Numbered from the stretch's first letter, positions 25,401 through 32,971 are shown. The stretch: DNA of 64,000 bases from Nansenia antarctica (GCA_963989245.1 OZ022342.1:11354297-11418296), one strand, 5' to 3'. The notes: generated by a model from the letters alone, not told the origin. Program-made: numbers and translations.

Positions 25401-28400
25401 AATGTAATACATTACAATCATTTATAACCATCTATTTATTAATGTATCGGACTGTTTCATCGACCTCAGCTGTATCTCCCTGAGGATTTAGTGTTTTAAA
25501 ATGTATTGTCGTATTTCGTCCAGCAGGCGGCGCCAAGCAACCGACTTGCGTATCGATTGCGCATGCGCCAGCGCCTCCGTGTAAAAATGGAGTAGGGGAA
25601 GGAGGGGCTAGTCTTTGTCCTTCTGGGGGAAAAACCCGCTGTGGACTCCCAGATCAATCTTTACAACATAACATTGCTTTTCCACAATAATGCCATCTTC
25701 CACGACACAACAACTTCACGACTATCTTTCAATCCAGTTAGACTATTATTTATCTCATTCAAATATTCTACAATGTATTCACGTTTCCCACACAGAGATG
25801 GCCTCTGTGTGTGTCCTTCCACAAGGACAAAGAAAAATGGCGTCTAAGAATGGATTCTCTGACACAGTTCTGAAGAATCGATTTCTTAGTCTATAACAAT
25901 AATGCTCTTTTCAATGCAATTTAACTATTAGTTACCAAACTAATTCTCATTCAACAATTTATATGCTTTTACACAGACACGCACGATATTCCAATATCAT
26001 ACAACCAAATCACATCAAACACTATATTTTACAAAAAACGGGCTTCAAAGTCCGGCTCTCACCACCCACCCATCAAAGATTATGAAAAGTTTGTTTCTAT
26101 TCCAACAAGATTACCGTTACACAGATTCTTTTGACTATAACTTATCTGAGATTTACAGTCTATTTTAACACACCAATCGACTAGAGAGAGATCTCTGCAG
26201 AAAATCTACCTTCTTCGTTAGATTGAAGTTTGCAAAATACTGTAAATTAAGCTATATTATCTCCTGGCTAGCTCGCCATTACTGTCGTGTATTCTTATTG
26301 GTTATGAATCAAAGAACAGTTAGTTTAAGACAATTTAATCAGTTACAGGCAGATTTATACATTACATGCGTTCCCCATGGACCTCGGGTGGGAAGCGCAC
26401 GCTCCCTCTCTCTCTCTCCCCGTTCCGCTCCAGAGGGGAGGGGCCAGCGTGTATGTGTGTCCCTGCCCAACCCCCAAAGGTCCCTGCTGGTCATCTGGTT
26501 GCCATAGAACCCTCATTGCTAGAGGGCATCATGTCCCTGCATGCCCCGGTATGTGTGTGTGTCTAAAACATACTACATATTCATACATAGATCATACATA
26601 CTCCAGAAATATACGACACTTTCCTATCTGACGCAATGTGGAGGTCAGTGTGAGTCAGTGTGTGCCTTGTTTGGTTTCTCTTTGATGACAACTGGTACTC
26701 AACAGGTCATCCTATAACTATTTTATTAATCCTGCAAGAGGAAGAGATGGTTTTGCCAACATATTTTTCTAATTTGCTGTGGTAGGAAAGTAAACGTTAG
26801 AAACTAAAAGTAAACTTAGATTTGGAATGAAAATACATGTTGATACGAGTGATTGCACCATGTTCAGTGGACATTGTCTATAGAGAGGTGCCGCTGTTTT
26901 TATCATGTGAATTATCAGTAAGAAAGTTACTCTATGGTTTGCTGCAGAAACGTCTAGAGTACCCAGAGCTTCTGGTTGAGATAACTGTCAACGACAGCTT
27001 TTTGTTGCTTGAAAGTTAGTGATAGCAAAGCGACATGATGAAGTTATAGTCAGTTATATACCCAGTACGCTGGTAAAGTGATTCATCATAACCCAAAAAA
27101 GTACCATATGACAACCAAACAAACATGGCAAGCTTGTATTGGAAGCTCCATAGGAGACTAGTAAATCGAACTATGTTATCTTAGTTTGTTGAGCATGGTA
27201 ATATTTGCACCAGTTGCTAATATAGTTGGAAGTACATTTTTGAAAATAAAGTGTTGCAGCTTGTTTGATCTCCAAAACAGAGTCTTTTCAACCCTGTTTC
27301 AATTTGGATCCTCAACTCAACCTCCAAGTGAGGCCAGGCCACACCATACCTGTCAAGCTCAGAGACCAAAGCTTTGGTTGGCTCCTCCTCTGTCGTTGCA
27401 CTGGTGACTCCCTCCTGAGCTTCTTTCTGCCCCTCTGTGCCCACGGCCAGGTCCTGAGAGTCAGGGGCGAACGTCTGGACGCGTGTGGGCTCTCTACTCT
27501 TTAAGGTGACCTCTTTGGGCTTGCGTGAGCCCTTGTTGCCCCCGTCGACACTGGCAGAGGGGCATAGGGTCTTTCTCTGTCCGGCTGGGATGTCCACCAG
27601 GTCTTTAGTGGCTGGGAGAGACTCTGAGACCCCAGGGTCAGGAGGAGATGATATGTCCAATCCTTGGTCTGGGGCCTTGACCTCCTCTGCTGGGAGCTCT
27701 ACAGCCTCCTGACCATCTGTAGAAGAACAAGGACATTACGAACACACTTGGGACAAATACAGGTGTCAAGGGTTGCACTTTTGTCAATATTAAAACGAAA
27801 TAAGAAAATAACATATTTGACCCAGGTCTGATTAGTATCATAAAAGGGCCACCCATGTGCATGAATGTTGTACACAACATCTAGTAGAGGCATGATAACA
27901 TGCAGGTATTGTGGTCAATATGACTGCAGTGATCTAACTGGCCTCAGTCTTGCCTCTAACTATAGACTAACAGATTTGTTTTTAGTTTTTTTTTTACTAA
28001 AGGCCAGGGGGGTATTCCATCAACGTCGCTAAAGGAAAATCCAGGCTTTATCATCAAGATACGCCTGGATTTTCCTTTAGCCATGTTGATGGAATACCCC
28101 CCAGATGTAATTCAAATCTTCCAAACCTGTGGTGGTTTCAAAGGTCTCCTCCTGCACCTGAGTCTCCTGGTCACAGACTTTAGGCTTTCTGCTGCTATCT
28201 TCTGATTTAGTTTTCTGAGGAGAGAATAACATCTTTACATGTTGCAACTCAGCACTACTTCGCCATCAGATTGACCACTTTCTAACATTACAATATTAAT
28301 AAGTGATTACTGTCTGTATTATGATACAGATTTAACAACGTTTTAAGAAAGTTGTCCTCCAACGAGGGCAGGGGCCAACAATTATTGTGTCCAACATTGT

Positions 28401-30248
28401 CCTACAAAATAATTGGCATGTATTAAACGAAAAGGAGAAAGGAGAGAGAATTCTTATCATTCCTTCCAAAGAGTGATTTAGTATTTTGGTTATATCCACT
28501 CATCATCACAACATCATCATCACACCAAATCATGAGTCATTGGTCATCATTGAGGCTAGAAGTCTCTAGTATGATGGACTGGTGCAACAATCTAGTCCAG
28601 TAATTCCCCTCTTTGAAACCAATTTGTACTTGACCAACACAGCTGGACTCTCTTATTTGTTTAGACTAAGCCAATACTAACTGGGAGATGACAGACGTAA
28701 GGGGATATGGCCTAGAAGGGAGTTTGTAAGATCAGGGTTACACTGCGGGTCATACATGCCATGCTTCCCATATTATAGTGTCTGTCTGTCCTCGTGTCTG
28801 ACAGTCAAAACAATCGTGATTAAGACCAAATGAGACAAGCATATCTACACCTCAAGCCATCTAAATCTATTGTCAGCATTGAAGTTTGTTCCCAGATTAT
28901 TTTTGTATGTGACACTGTAGCAAAGAATAGCATTCCATGTGTTGGACAAGAATATCAGCATGTGTGTGATGAGAATCTCACTTTGATATGAAACAGACAA
29001 GAGAGTAACACTTTACTCTAAACTTAGCAGCCTTATTATGCAATCACTGTAGTGTCATAATTTTACTACACTATTGTTACATAGTAATTTGGTAGTTACT
29101 TGTCTAACTGCACCATCTCAAAAACTGCAGCTTACTGTGCACCATCTAGCATTATTTCTCAACAATTGGACTCATATTCTAAAAACAGCTAGACACTGAC
29201 TGAGGTAAATTACTTTGCACTAGACTACAATAGTTGTATCAAAACCTTGCGAGGGGTTTTCGACTGGCATTTTGCTGGACAAAAGCCCATCCTCAAATCA
29301 CACTTCTTCACACTTGAGGTCACACTATGGGTCACGCCCTAGGAAAAATAGCAATGACCATTTATGGTGAAACTTACAAAGAATCACAAATTTGGTGGTC
29401 AAATCATGTCAATGTCAACTCTTAATTTTCATAATTAAATGTTTTCTTTTATTCATACTTCAACATTTGAGTTTCAAAATAAGGTAATAAACACATTTTT
29501 AAAGTGAACAAAAATCATAAAAGAAGGTTACAGTATATGGATGAACACAGAAGAAAAGATTAGATACAATAATTGTTGAGTCTACAACATGTAAATGTAC
29601 AATTTTATCAGACATTCTGAATTGGCACTGGTTTGGTATGTGTCAGCTTGCAGTTGTAAGCGCAGGTATGGAAAATGTGCTGTGTATGAGTCGACTGACC
29701 TCCTTGGGACTACTCAGAAGGCCTTGTGTCCTCCAGGGCACAACACCTTTCAAGACGAACTCCACTATCTTGGAGTTCCGGAAGATTTCCCCCACATATC
29801 CCATCACCCTGTCCACAGCGGACACAGAGCTCTCGATGCCTTCTATCTTCTCCCGTTGCCATTTGCCCTCTTGCTGCTGGTCCTTTAGCAGTGCCACCAT
29901 CTCTCCACACAGCACCCTGACCTCAGAGATCAAGATTGGGTCTCCTCCGCAAGCAGTCTCCGGCCTGTCACCGGCCTGGGTGGTGTCCCTGTCCTTCCTC
30001 AGCGGAGCCAGGTCCTTCTGCAGGGCCCCCATGCTCTGGCACACCATATCCAGTCTTCTGAGCACCTCTGTCTGGCTGCAGGCTATCTGCTCCACCTTGC
30101 ACTCCAGTACGTTCAGCTTGACCTCCACACCTCCGAAGCTGTTCATAAGGGAGTTGGAAGGCTTTTTCACCGCACCAGGGGGGTTGTCCAGCTTACCGCC
30201 CTCGTACATTCGGGCAATGCAGTTGGTCAAAGTCGCCGGCTTACTCAT
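11448..30248 (-). CDS. mylk3: Myosin light chain kinase 3 (cardiac MLCK), complete
   Basis: Serine/threonine kinase of the calmodulin-regulated MLCK family; in heart muscle it phosphorylates the regulatory myosin light chain and supports sarcomere assembly. Thirteen coding exons join in phase on the minus strand (30248-29700, 28214-28127, 27716-27350, 19695-19232, 17868-17763, 16671-16578, 15708-15599, 15350-15209, 15064-14994, 14654-14526, 13052-12900, 11988-11856, 11522-11448), giving 826 residues; human MYLK3 has about 819. Residues 1-183 are the MYLK3-specific N-terminus with coiled-coil character; 184-500 a poorly conserved Ser/Pro/Glu-rich linker; then the kinase: glycine loop GGGRFGQV, Lys546 in LAAKIIKV, Asp638 in HLDLKPEN, Asp658 in IIDFGLA, APE at 682-684. 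The tail LKSQVKLQRYL plus WKKHFYVVAAANRLKRF is the expected autoinhibitory/calmodulin region. All key catalytic residues are present. The third intron carries a retroviral element in the same orientation. Confidence 0.96.
11741..11822. mobile_element. Half copy of a GGTTTCCCGG-type foldback repeat
   Basis: Shares TGGAGATT(T/C)TCCA and GGCTTAAT with the fuller copy at 12749-12852 and ends CTGTGTCCGGGAAAC. Lies in the last mylk3 intron. Confidence 0.55.
11856..11988 (-). CDS. mylk3: mylk3 exon 12
   Basis: Encodes RLSACGCMKHSWLNNLEEKA and RLKSQVKLQRYLAAHRQWK: end of the kinase fold and the basic autoinhibitory segment. Donor gtaggc. Confidence 0.92.
11989..12440. other. mylk3 intron 11, exon 12 side
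   Basis: No feature recognised before the SINE at 12441. Confidence 0.4.
12441..12676 (-). mobile_element. tRNA-derived SINE
   Basis: On the minus strand the head reads GGCGGCTGTGGCGCAGGAGG (A box) and, about 40 bases on, GGTTCGAGCCC (B box). The body carries TGTGTGTGAATGG and ends near GGCGCTATATAATTGC, a very common teleost repeat. Looks full length. Confidence 0.8.
12749..12852. mobile_element. Foldback repeat, GGTTTCCCGG type
   Basis: Arms GATTAAACCTAGTCCTAGA and (complement) GATTAAGCCTAATCCTGGA pair around a centre TGGAGATTTTCCATTGAAAG. Non-coding. Confidence 0.6.
12900..13052 (-). CDS. mylk3: mylk3 exon 11
   Basis: Encodes LSGLSPFLGDNDTETMNNIL, then ANWDFDSEAFENVSEEAKDF: the lower part of the kinase C-lobe. 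Donor gtaact. Confidence 0.94.
13093..13300 (-). mobile_element. Retroposon 3' end with (TTA)n tail
   Basis: Same family as 8529-8874 (CTTTATTTGTATAGTGCTTT, CAGCTCAAAGTGCTTTAATC). It contains an internal tandem duplication of about 58 bases with TAATCTTAATTTAATTATTT. Confidence 0.7.
13301..13980. other. mylk3 intron 10, middle
   Basis: No gene or known repeat seen. Confidence 0.4.
13985..14157 (-). mobile_element. tRNA-derived SINE with AATAAAAATG tail
   Basis: Minus strand: GGTGGCGTAGTGGGTTAAGC (A box), then GATTTGATTCCGGCCGGGG (B box), a body with GACATGTCATCCCTCC and a 3' end CTGTCAATAAAAATG. Intronic in mylk3. Confidence 0.75.
14306..14480. repeat. (GT)n compound microsatellite
   Basis: About 175 bases of TG repeats broken by GGTGGGTGGG and CGTGCGCGCG blocks. 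It begins about 45 bases beyond exon 10 in the mylk3 intron. ORFs of Cys/Val or Thr/His here are artefacts. Confidence 0.95.
14526..14654 (-). CDS. mylk3: mylk3 exon 10
   Basis: Encodes YRPREKLKVNFGTPEFLAPE and the helix-F region DMWSVGVITYML. Donor gtgagt. A long (GT)n array follows immediately in the intron. Confidence 0.96.
14994..15064 (-). CDS. mylk3: mylk3 exon 9
   Basis: Encodes PENILCVNSTGNQIKIIDFG and LARK: Asn643 of the catalytic loop and the DFG metal-binding motif. Donor gtaagt. Confidence 0.95.
15209..15350 (-). CDS. mylk3: mylk3 exon 8
   Basis: Encodes VEGGELFDRIVDENYQLTEL to QQYILHLDLK, with catalytic-loop Asp638. Donor gtaaaa. Confidence 0.96.
15599..15708 (-). CDS. mylk3: mylk3 exon 7
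   Basis: Encodes DEVKNEIGVMNQLNHVNLIQ and YDAFESRTNLTLIMEY: helix C with its conserved Glu and the hinge. Confidence 0.95.
15800..16577. other. mylk3 intron 6
   Basis: Apart from the (GT)n array at 16359-16431, no feature recognised. Confidence 0.4.
16359..16431. repeat. (GT)n microsatellite
   Basis: About 35 units with one TTTG interruption near its left end. Confidence 0.97.
16578..16671 (-). CDS. mylk3: mylk3 exon 6
   Basis: Encodes GRFGQVHKCSELSSG and LAAKIIKVKGMRER: the rest of the glycine loop and the ATP-anchoring Lys546. Donor gtgagt. Confidence 0.94.
16672..17762. other. mylk3 intron 5
   Basis: No gene, RNA or clear transposon seen. Confidence 0.4.
17763..17868 (-). CDS. mylk3: mylk3 exon 5
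   Basis: Encodes DDCPPSPAPFEHRIV to NEVLGG, the lead-in to the kinase and the first glycines of the ATP loop. Donor gtgagt. Confidence 0.92.
18560..19055 (+). mobile_element. LINE 3' end (C-terminus of ORF2)
   Basis: Plus strand reads AARVL-like start, then LNHLQWLPVKSRITYKILLL, TYKSLHGCAPQYLTDLL, and APTLWNSLPTVIHKTH, the usual C-terminus of fish non-LTR elements, ending in a stop; the 3' end reads GTGAAAGACGCTATATAAAA. Inserted in mylk3 intron 4, antisense to the gene. Confidence 0.75.
19232..19695 (-). CDS. mylk3: mylk3 exon 4
   Basis: Acceptor atgttcccag, donor gtgagt. About 155 residues of Thr/Pro/Glu-rich linker; the last residues LLII join exon 5 as IIDDCPPSPAPFEHR, matching the start of the conserved region before the kinase. 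Confidence 0.85.
20016..20351 (-). repeat. 3' LTR of the retroviral element
   Basis: Same length as the 5' LTR and identical by eye. Candidate TATAAA on the minus strand at 20087-20092. Confidence 0.92.
20352..20365 (-). other. Polypurine tract
   Basis: Minus strand reads GTCCGAGGGGGGATG directly before the 3' LTR, the position and composition of a retroviral plus-strand primer. Confidence 0.7.
20366..21007. other. 3' non-coding part of the retroelement
   Basis: AC- and A-rich stretch with a 23-base poly(T) at about 20442-20463 on the plus strand (poly(A) in the element). No reading frame. Confidence 0.6.
21008..22903 (-). CDS. pol: Pol-derived ORF after amber codon: protease end, RNase H, integrase zinc domain
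   Basis: In frame with gag after a single TAG; 631 residues to its own stop. In order: the second half of a retropepsin ending GLLGRDALCQL (the DTG/DSG active site is absent); then directly RNase H from YWVDGSCYGVGETLCAGYSL, with Asp in WVDGS, Glu in QLAELIAL, Asp in VYTDSAYAH, and NRAAEDAAKA at the fourth acidic position; then the integrase N-terminal zinc finger (HGLAH and CGVC). The integrase DDE core and the whole reverse transcriptase are missing. About 230 further residues are a Pro/Glu/acidic linker and a tail with RRPVRKRLKTMNRV and AWLETVLGAWETYFAKIGAP, possibly a remnant of the transmembrane envelope region, which is unproven. The frame survived all deletions. It would lack polymerase and integrase activity, so mobility must come from a helper. 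Confidence 0.85.
   Translation of the reverse strand, partial: GCPEDPSGRCQLVVTQKPEGATHLPMSREYVKTIGFEGIKQLIPTTELVDLEYKGQRATLSTLVSEHTPTGLLGRDALCQLNCTVKCTPDGCQVTVPSGVQIPSTARVIKHRTDLQALPLKGADIEYWVDGSCYGVGETLCAGYSLVKAQNSKFIVEQAEAVPQPCSAQLAELIALTEACNLGTGRRVTVYTDSAYAHNVCHFNGAVWRGRGFKRTDGTPIQHHAQIMKLLQAMMKPKELAIVKCAAHRSDSSHVTQGNRAAEDAAKAITGADKTGKGLLVTHEKQLQGMVTLEDLLMLQSRATMLDKNVWLARGASQDDTGLWRNHEGLVVAPSDLIGMLIREAHGLAHVARGEVRRKITKEYGFWSPYLMEQIDHALGQCGVCWRNNIRVGTPVVSGHIPTPIGPRVVDRGVDVQSRQDVVPTGAEVPREPEKEELRRDAVVLPEPVAMPVLQPVTLPAVPETEGTVESCPDANEPETNEAESADSLEVQPGSVQSLDTCATGDAGECLHHASDDAEGDSPDLDQRGRGPGGCLNLNDTDGRRPVRKRLKTMNRVVKQQIKGNDGNGQQMIAWLETVLGAWETYFAKIGAPIIADMIFDFLRRQGLIDCFWKISHSVHVNELFRRLVLT
22904..24661 (-). 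CDS. gag: Gag-like polyprotein, 585 residues
   Basis: Intact ORF from ATG at 24659-24661 to an amber codon at 22904-22906. The N-terminus MGSNSTK fits an N-myristoylation signal, as for retroviral matrix proteins. A charged region with a long acidic Asp/Ser/Glu run and KKKKEPRGKGDD (about residues 130-180) separates it from a capsid-like helical part (about 220-440). This is followed by a Pro/Gln/Gly/Tyr-rich tail with three imperfect repeats of YPQGPQGGYP type. Near the end CQCDQNGHLACACC is a Cys/His cluster in the nucleocapsid position but without canonical CX2CX4HX4C spacing. Called gag by position, size and layout; the capsid match is impressionistic. Expected role: assembly of virus-like particles and RNA packaging. 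Confidence 0.8.
   Translation of the reverse strand: MGSNSTKLLKDISEHRGMLATLSPMAVVEKMNPLVREISKMSTKWNSRWAYIEQPWPKEGSLNLQLIATLEILINGHKAHQRGKIRSEKRKLELAILDLFKVEGQKIAQMEPEKKKELARTLEQKLNISSPDLCPASSPPPYAKALEDHSQKKKKEPRGKGDDRSDEEDDSEDGSEDSSDDDNADGGYNAQVRKMIATAERKGGRRRPEKEGDCHRMSSNTLKNCPVLIRGNKMEYHPWHHTDLSEVIEKLPVLQEGGHSWTREVDVILTGTQAAMGDLKRLLAFIAGLDTMQEILMKAGLHRYINTSVYDPELFAANRGRLWKAIRETYPTHIHPDNIIVKPLGGDENPRGYVARVHSQWRSVTGKDAEDNPLEKSIIREKIQEGLPTPVKDKLAEVVGLRHMNKAVYIDHVAHQVELYRKNIQIQKARDEESLRILTHLQLTESERNIEGVQALAPQQQPPGVQTATYQSYSQGPQGGYPATYQSYPQGPQGGYPYPQGPPGVQAVPYQMYTQPGQGPPPGGWTAAGKEMLEPCQCDQNGHLACACCNRPQGGAGGSQGGGCWPPTTPAPGVMNPYGGPAAGL
24662..26282 (-). other. 5' leader of the retroelement
   Basis: No long ORF. 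AT-rich with TTAATT runs near 25380. Next to the 5' LTR the element strand reads GTAATGGCGAGCTAGCC; the TGG is four bases inside, so a primer-binding site is possible but I could not match it to a tRNA end. A TGCGCATGCGCC motif lies at 25558-25569. Confidence 0.5.
26283..26618 (-). repeat. 5' LTR of the retroviral element
   Basis: In element orientation it starts TGTCG and ends CGACA. Contains a TATAAA (minus strand, 26354-26359) as candidate promoter and an AATAAG near its end as weak polyadenylation signal. Confidence 0.92.
26623..27349. other. mylk3 intron 3 between retroelement and exon 3
   Basis: No feature recognised. Confidence 0.4.
27350..27716 (-). CDS. mylk3: mylk3 exon 3
   Basis: Acceptor cttctacag, donor gtatgg. 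Linker exon, about 122 residues, beginning DGQEAVELPAEEVKAPDQG and ending VSELDR. Low complexity, no domain. Phases match exons 2 and 4 across the 7.6-kb intron. Confidence 0.8.
28004..28103. mobile_element. Foldback MITE, family A, copy 1
   Basis: Almost perfect palindrome: arms GGGGGGTATTCCATCAAC, then CTAAAGGAAAATCCAGGC, pair with their complement at the other end; about 100 bp. Related copies at 31221-31380 and 60748-60921. Lies 24 bases before mylk3 exon 2 on the transcript's far side. Confidence 0.8.
28127..28214 (-). CDS. mylk3: mylk3 exon 2
   Basis: Acceptor ctctcctcag, donor gtttgg. Encodes a hydrophilic linker (KTKSEDSSRKPK, then ETQVQEETFETTT). Called from splice sites and phase, as the linker is not conserved. 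Confidence 0.75.
28215..29699. other. mylk3 intron 1
   Basis: No gene or clear transposon seen. Confidence 0.4.
29700..30248 (-). CDS. mylk3: mylk3 exon 1 (start codon)
   Basis: ATG at 30246-30248, donor gtcagt after PKE. Residues 1-183, including MCQSMGALQKDL-type helices and the block AVDRVMGYVGEIFRNSKIVE then GVVPWR, which is the hallmark of the MYLK3 N-terminus and separates it from MYLK, MYLK2 and MYLK4. Confidence 0.92.
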
Positions 30249-31000
30249 AGCTCAGAGAAGTTGCGTGGCAGAGGTGAGGCGGTGAAAACAAAGGAAGCAA
30301 CAGTTAATCCACCTTGCTCTGTGTTGCATAAGGTCTATTTTCATTCAAGCTTCCCTGAGGTGTCGTTTTCCTTTCTCCCTGTCAAGCGGGCAGCTCGGTT
30401 GGACACTGTTGTCTGTGTGTGCCAGAGACATGACGCCACTTAAATAAACACCTCCTCTTTGCTATCTTATCTATCCACTTGTATTGCCCCCCCCCCTCTC
30501 TCTCTCTGTGTCTCTCTCTCTCCCTCTCTCTCTCTCACCCCCCCTATGTCCAAATGTTTTTATTAGAGCAGTCCCAGCCCCCCTGCCACTGCCAAAATTC
30601 CACTTGCCTTGACGTCACTGAAACATTTAAATTCATCTCAGAAGATGCTGGTGTTGACTAGTGGGCATGCGAGGAATGACCTTTCAACTAGAGCCCCCTT
30701 CTGCCAGGATAAAGAGAGATATCTTCGGGAAGGTTGTTGTTGTTCCAAACAGTTCACCCGGAATCATGTTGCTTCACCGTTGGGATTTACAAACAGTTTG
30801 TTTGCTTGCTTGTTTGTTGGTATCTGTTGTGAAGAGTTCTGCTGGTGTTGAGAGAACGACCCACCAGTGGATCTAACCGTCCTGGTTCAGCTCTCTGCAG
30901 CTGCTCTGGTTGGCCCACAGTGGCCAGCATTGTCGCTACTAGGAACGTGACTTCGACATTGACTTTCCTTTAAAAATAAACCGCTGTAGACAGCGGAATG
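30249..31000 (-). promoter_or_regulatory. mylk3: Candidate mylk3 promoter region
   Basis: Upstream of the mylk3 ATG. Minus strand contains a TATA-like TTTATTTAAG about 190 bases before the ATG, a perfect palindromic CRE TGACGTCA at 30610-30617, a pyrimidine/purine tract at 30488-30540, and TTATTTTTAA at 30970-30979, which fits the MEF2 consensus YTAWWWWTAR. The start of transcription is not known, so this is inference from position and motifs. Confidence 0.4.
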
Positions 31001-31220
31001 ATGATGAACTGCTGGGCAGGAATCTCTGCAGTTGCCTTCTATCTCCTGGTGCATGCTGTTTATTGGACCGGAATGTTTGCTTGGAAAAACATGCTGGACA
31101 TCCTGACATTTTGTGTCGGGGGCCCAGCTGGGTCATTCCCATCTCTCAGCTGTTATATGAGGATTCACACACGATGCCAGGATTGTTTGTTGTTTAACCT
31201 ATACTCTTGGGAGGAAGGAA

Positions 31221-31380
31221 GGGGGGTATTCCATAAATGTCGCTAAAGGACAATCCAGGCTTATTTTGATCAATCCTGCGAGATTTATAAAATAATCCAG
31301 CCTTATTTTGATAAATCTCACGAGACTTATCAAAATAAGCCTGGATTTTCTTATAGTGACGTTGATGGAATACCCCCCAG
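31221..31380. mobile_element. Foldback MITE, family A, copy 2
   Basis: Ends GGGGGGTATTCC and GGAATACCCCCC; arms continue CTAAAGGACAATCCAGGCTT and its counterpart. The interior repeats TTATTTTGAT twice, giving a 160-bp hairpin. Confidence 0.8.
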
Positions 31381-32827
31381 GTCTATGGCTAAGACTGATC
31401 TGGATGTCATGTTAGTAATGCAGACTGGGATTCTCAATGGAGTTCTTCAGGGTATAGACATAGTTAAAACATGTTTGAAGTCAATTGCACAGCGGGTTGA
31501 ACACAGCTTGAGGAAACTATTTATCCTAAAGGGGCAATCTGGGATCCAAACAAACAATGCAAGAACTGACCATCCACGAGATCAGAATTATAGTTACCGT
31601 GATGTCAAGGTATACAGTGTTTGTTTACAATTGCATTGTTTACAAACAATGGCATAAAACAAGCTTATAAAAGTTCTATTGGAGTAAGACAGTTGAACTA
31701 AACTCGTGAGATATTTTTTAAGTTATATTCTTCAAGAATCATAGTCTATATATAAATCCCAAAATGTACCAATCCCAGATTGCCCCTTTAACAATGAAAC
31801 TCTTAGTGAGGAACATTAAGAGGCGGTGCAGTAAACCATAAATAATACGTAACCTTTCCAATAGCCAAAGTCTAAAACCTAAAGACTTCTGTTAGGTCCC
31901 AAAGCTACGGTTTAGATGTGAGAGACCCAGGTTTAAACCCATCTGGTCACACCCATAATCCAAAAAACATTTCTACTGCCATACATTCAAGGAATGTAAT
32001 GAATGACGATGCGACGTCTTAACTAATGAATATCAGAGTCCCTGTCTCCTAGTGCAACATGGGAAATACTCTGATCCATAGGGCCTCTCTGATCCACAGG
32101 GCTGGTGAGGCTGAGGGGGGCCTTAGATCCGGCCTGATGGAGCTGTAACACCAGGCTGTGTCTGCTGTCCCTTAGGCCCTCTACAATGGGCAGAATGTAA
32201 GCCAGGGACTTTATTTATGAAGCTATTCCTAACGAGACTATACCAGCTCTCTGGCTTGGTCCTGTGCCAGGGGCCCATTCTACTGATATACAGTATAACC
32301 ATACTGATGCAATGGAGAGAGCCAATGGAAATCTCTGGTAGGGTCCTGGCCAACCAGTGGAATGTGGCTCCGGTGTTTTCCACAGGGGGGGGGGTTTGTC
32401 TGACTGGGTGGAGGGGGGGCGTGCGTCATTATAGCTCTAGACCAGTCAAACAACTCTATTTACTGGACCCATTACCCAGGACAGACCAGCTTGGCAATAA
32501 CATAGCTCATAAATTGATTTTTGCCTCCCCCCAAAATGTGTCGGCCATTCCCAAGGCTCTCCGGTGTGATGAATGGCCGGAAACAATGAATAACGTTAGA
32601 GGTGTGGCTGACACAGGGTTAGGCCTGATGATGTTAACCAATACATATGGGTCACATCAGGTTCTATTAGGACCACAACAGTGCAAACATAGACCTTTAG
32701 GACACTGTTGCTGGGACCATGTAAGCATGAAGCATATGAGTAGTTGCCCTGATTTGCACAGCATCTGTGTATCACCTGGAATTGCATAAAACATACATGT
32801 AGACTTCCCTTTGAAATATGAACCTGG
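31381..32827. other. mylk3 to C16orf87 intergenic, first part
   Basis: A possible SINE remnant near 31890-31960 (CAGGTTTAAACCC, B-box-like) is too weak to call. Nothing else recognised; ORFs of up to 190 codons at 32217-32789 show no family features. Confidence 0.4.
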
Positions 32828-32971
32828 CACTCTTAGGAAACATCTACAACCTTTTCCACAGAGATGGTTCTACATGGCACCAAATAAGGTTCTTGAAAGG
32901 GTTCTACTGCAGGGTTACAAGCTCAATAACCCTTTATGGTTCTTGGTAGAACCTTTTTTTCTATGAGCGTG
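32828..32971. mobile_element. MITE with CACTCTTAG / CACGCTCATAG ends
   Basis: 144 bp, with internal short repeats of GGTTCT(A/T) and AACCCTTT, a type common in teleost genomes. Ends are imperfect inverted repeats. Confidence 0.55.

Larger units (their letters stand above)
20016..26618 (-). mobile_element. Non-autonomous endogenous retrovirus-like LTR element
   Basis: Two 336-bp direct repeats (20016-20351, 26283-26618) that I read as identical, each TGTCG...CGACA, are flanked by CTTT at 20012-20015 and 26619-26622, a 4-bp target duplication. Between them on the minus strand are a gag-like ORF, an amber codon, and a pol-derived ORF in the same frame. A purine tract GAGGGGGGATG abuts the 3' LTR. 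There is no reverse transcriptase, no integrase catalytic core and no clear envelope. The leader between the 5' LTR and gag is long (about 1.6 kb, 24662-26282) and AT-rich. RNase H and the gag-amber-pol layout point to a gamma/epsilon-retrovirus-like class. It sits in mylk3 intron 3, sense to the gene. Identical LTRs suggest a young insertion. Confidence 0.92.

Noticed and set aside
26255..26282. Retroviral primer-binding site next to the 5' LTR
   Set aside because: A TGG occurs four bases inside, but the following bases did not match any tRNA 3' end I could recall; left as undetermined.
29638..30285. 215-codon plus-strand ORF opposite mylk3 exon 1
   Set aside because: Shadow of the real minus-strand exon, which matches MYLK3 and splices in phase.
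32217..32789. 190-codon plus-strand ORF
   Set aside because: Composition and context do not suggest a protein; no homology recognised and no splice partners.
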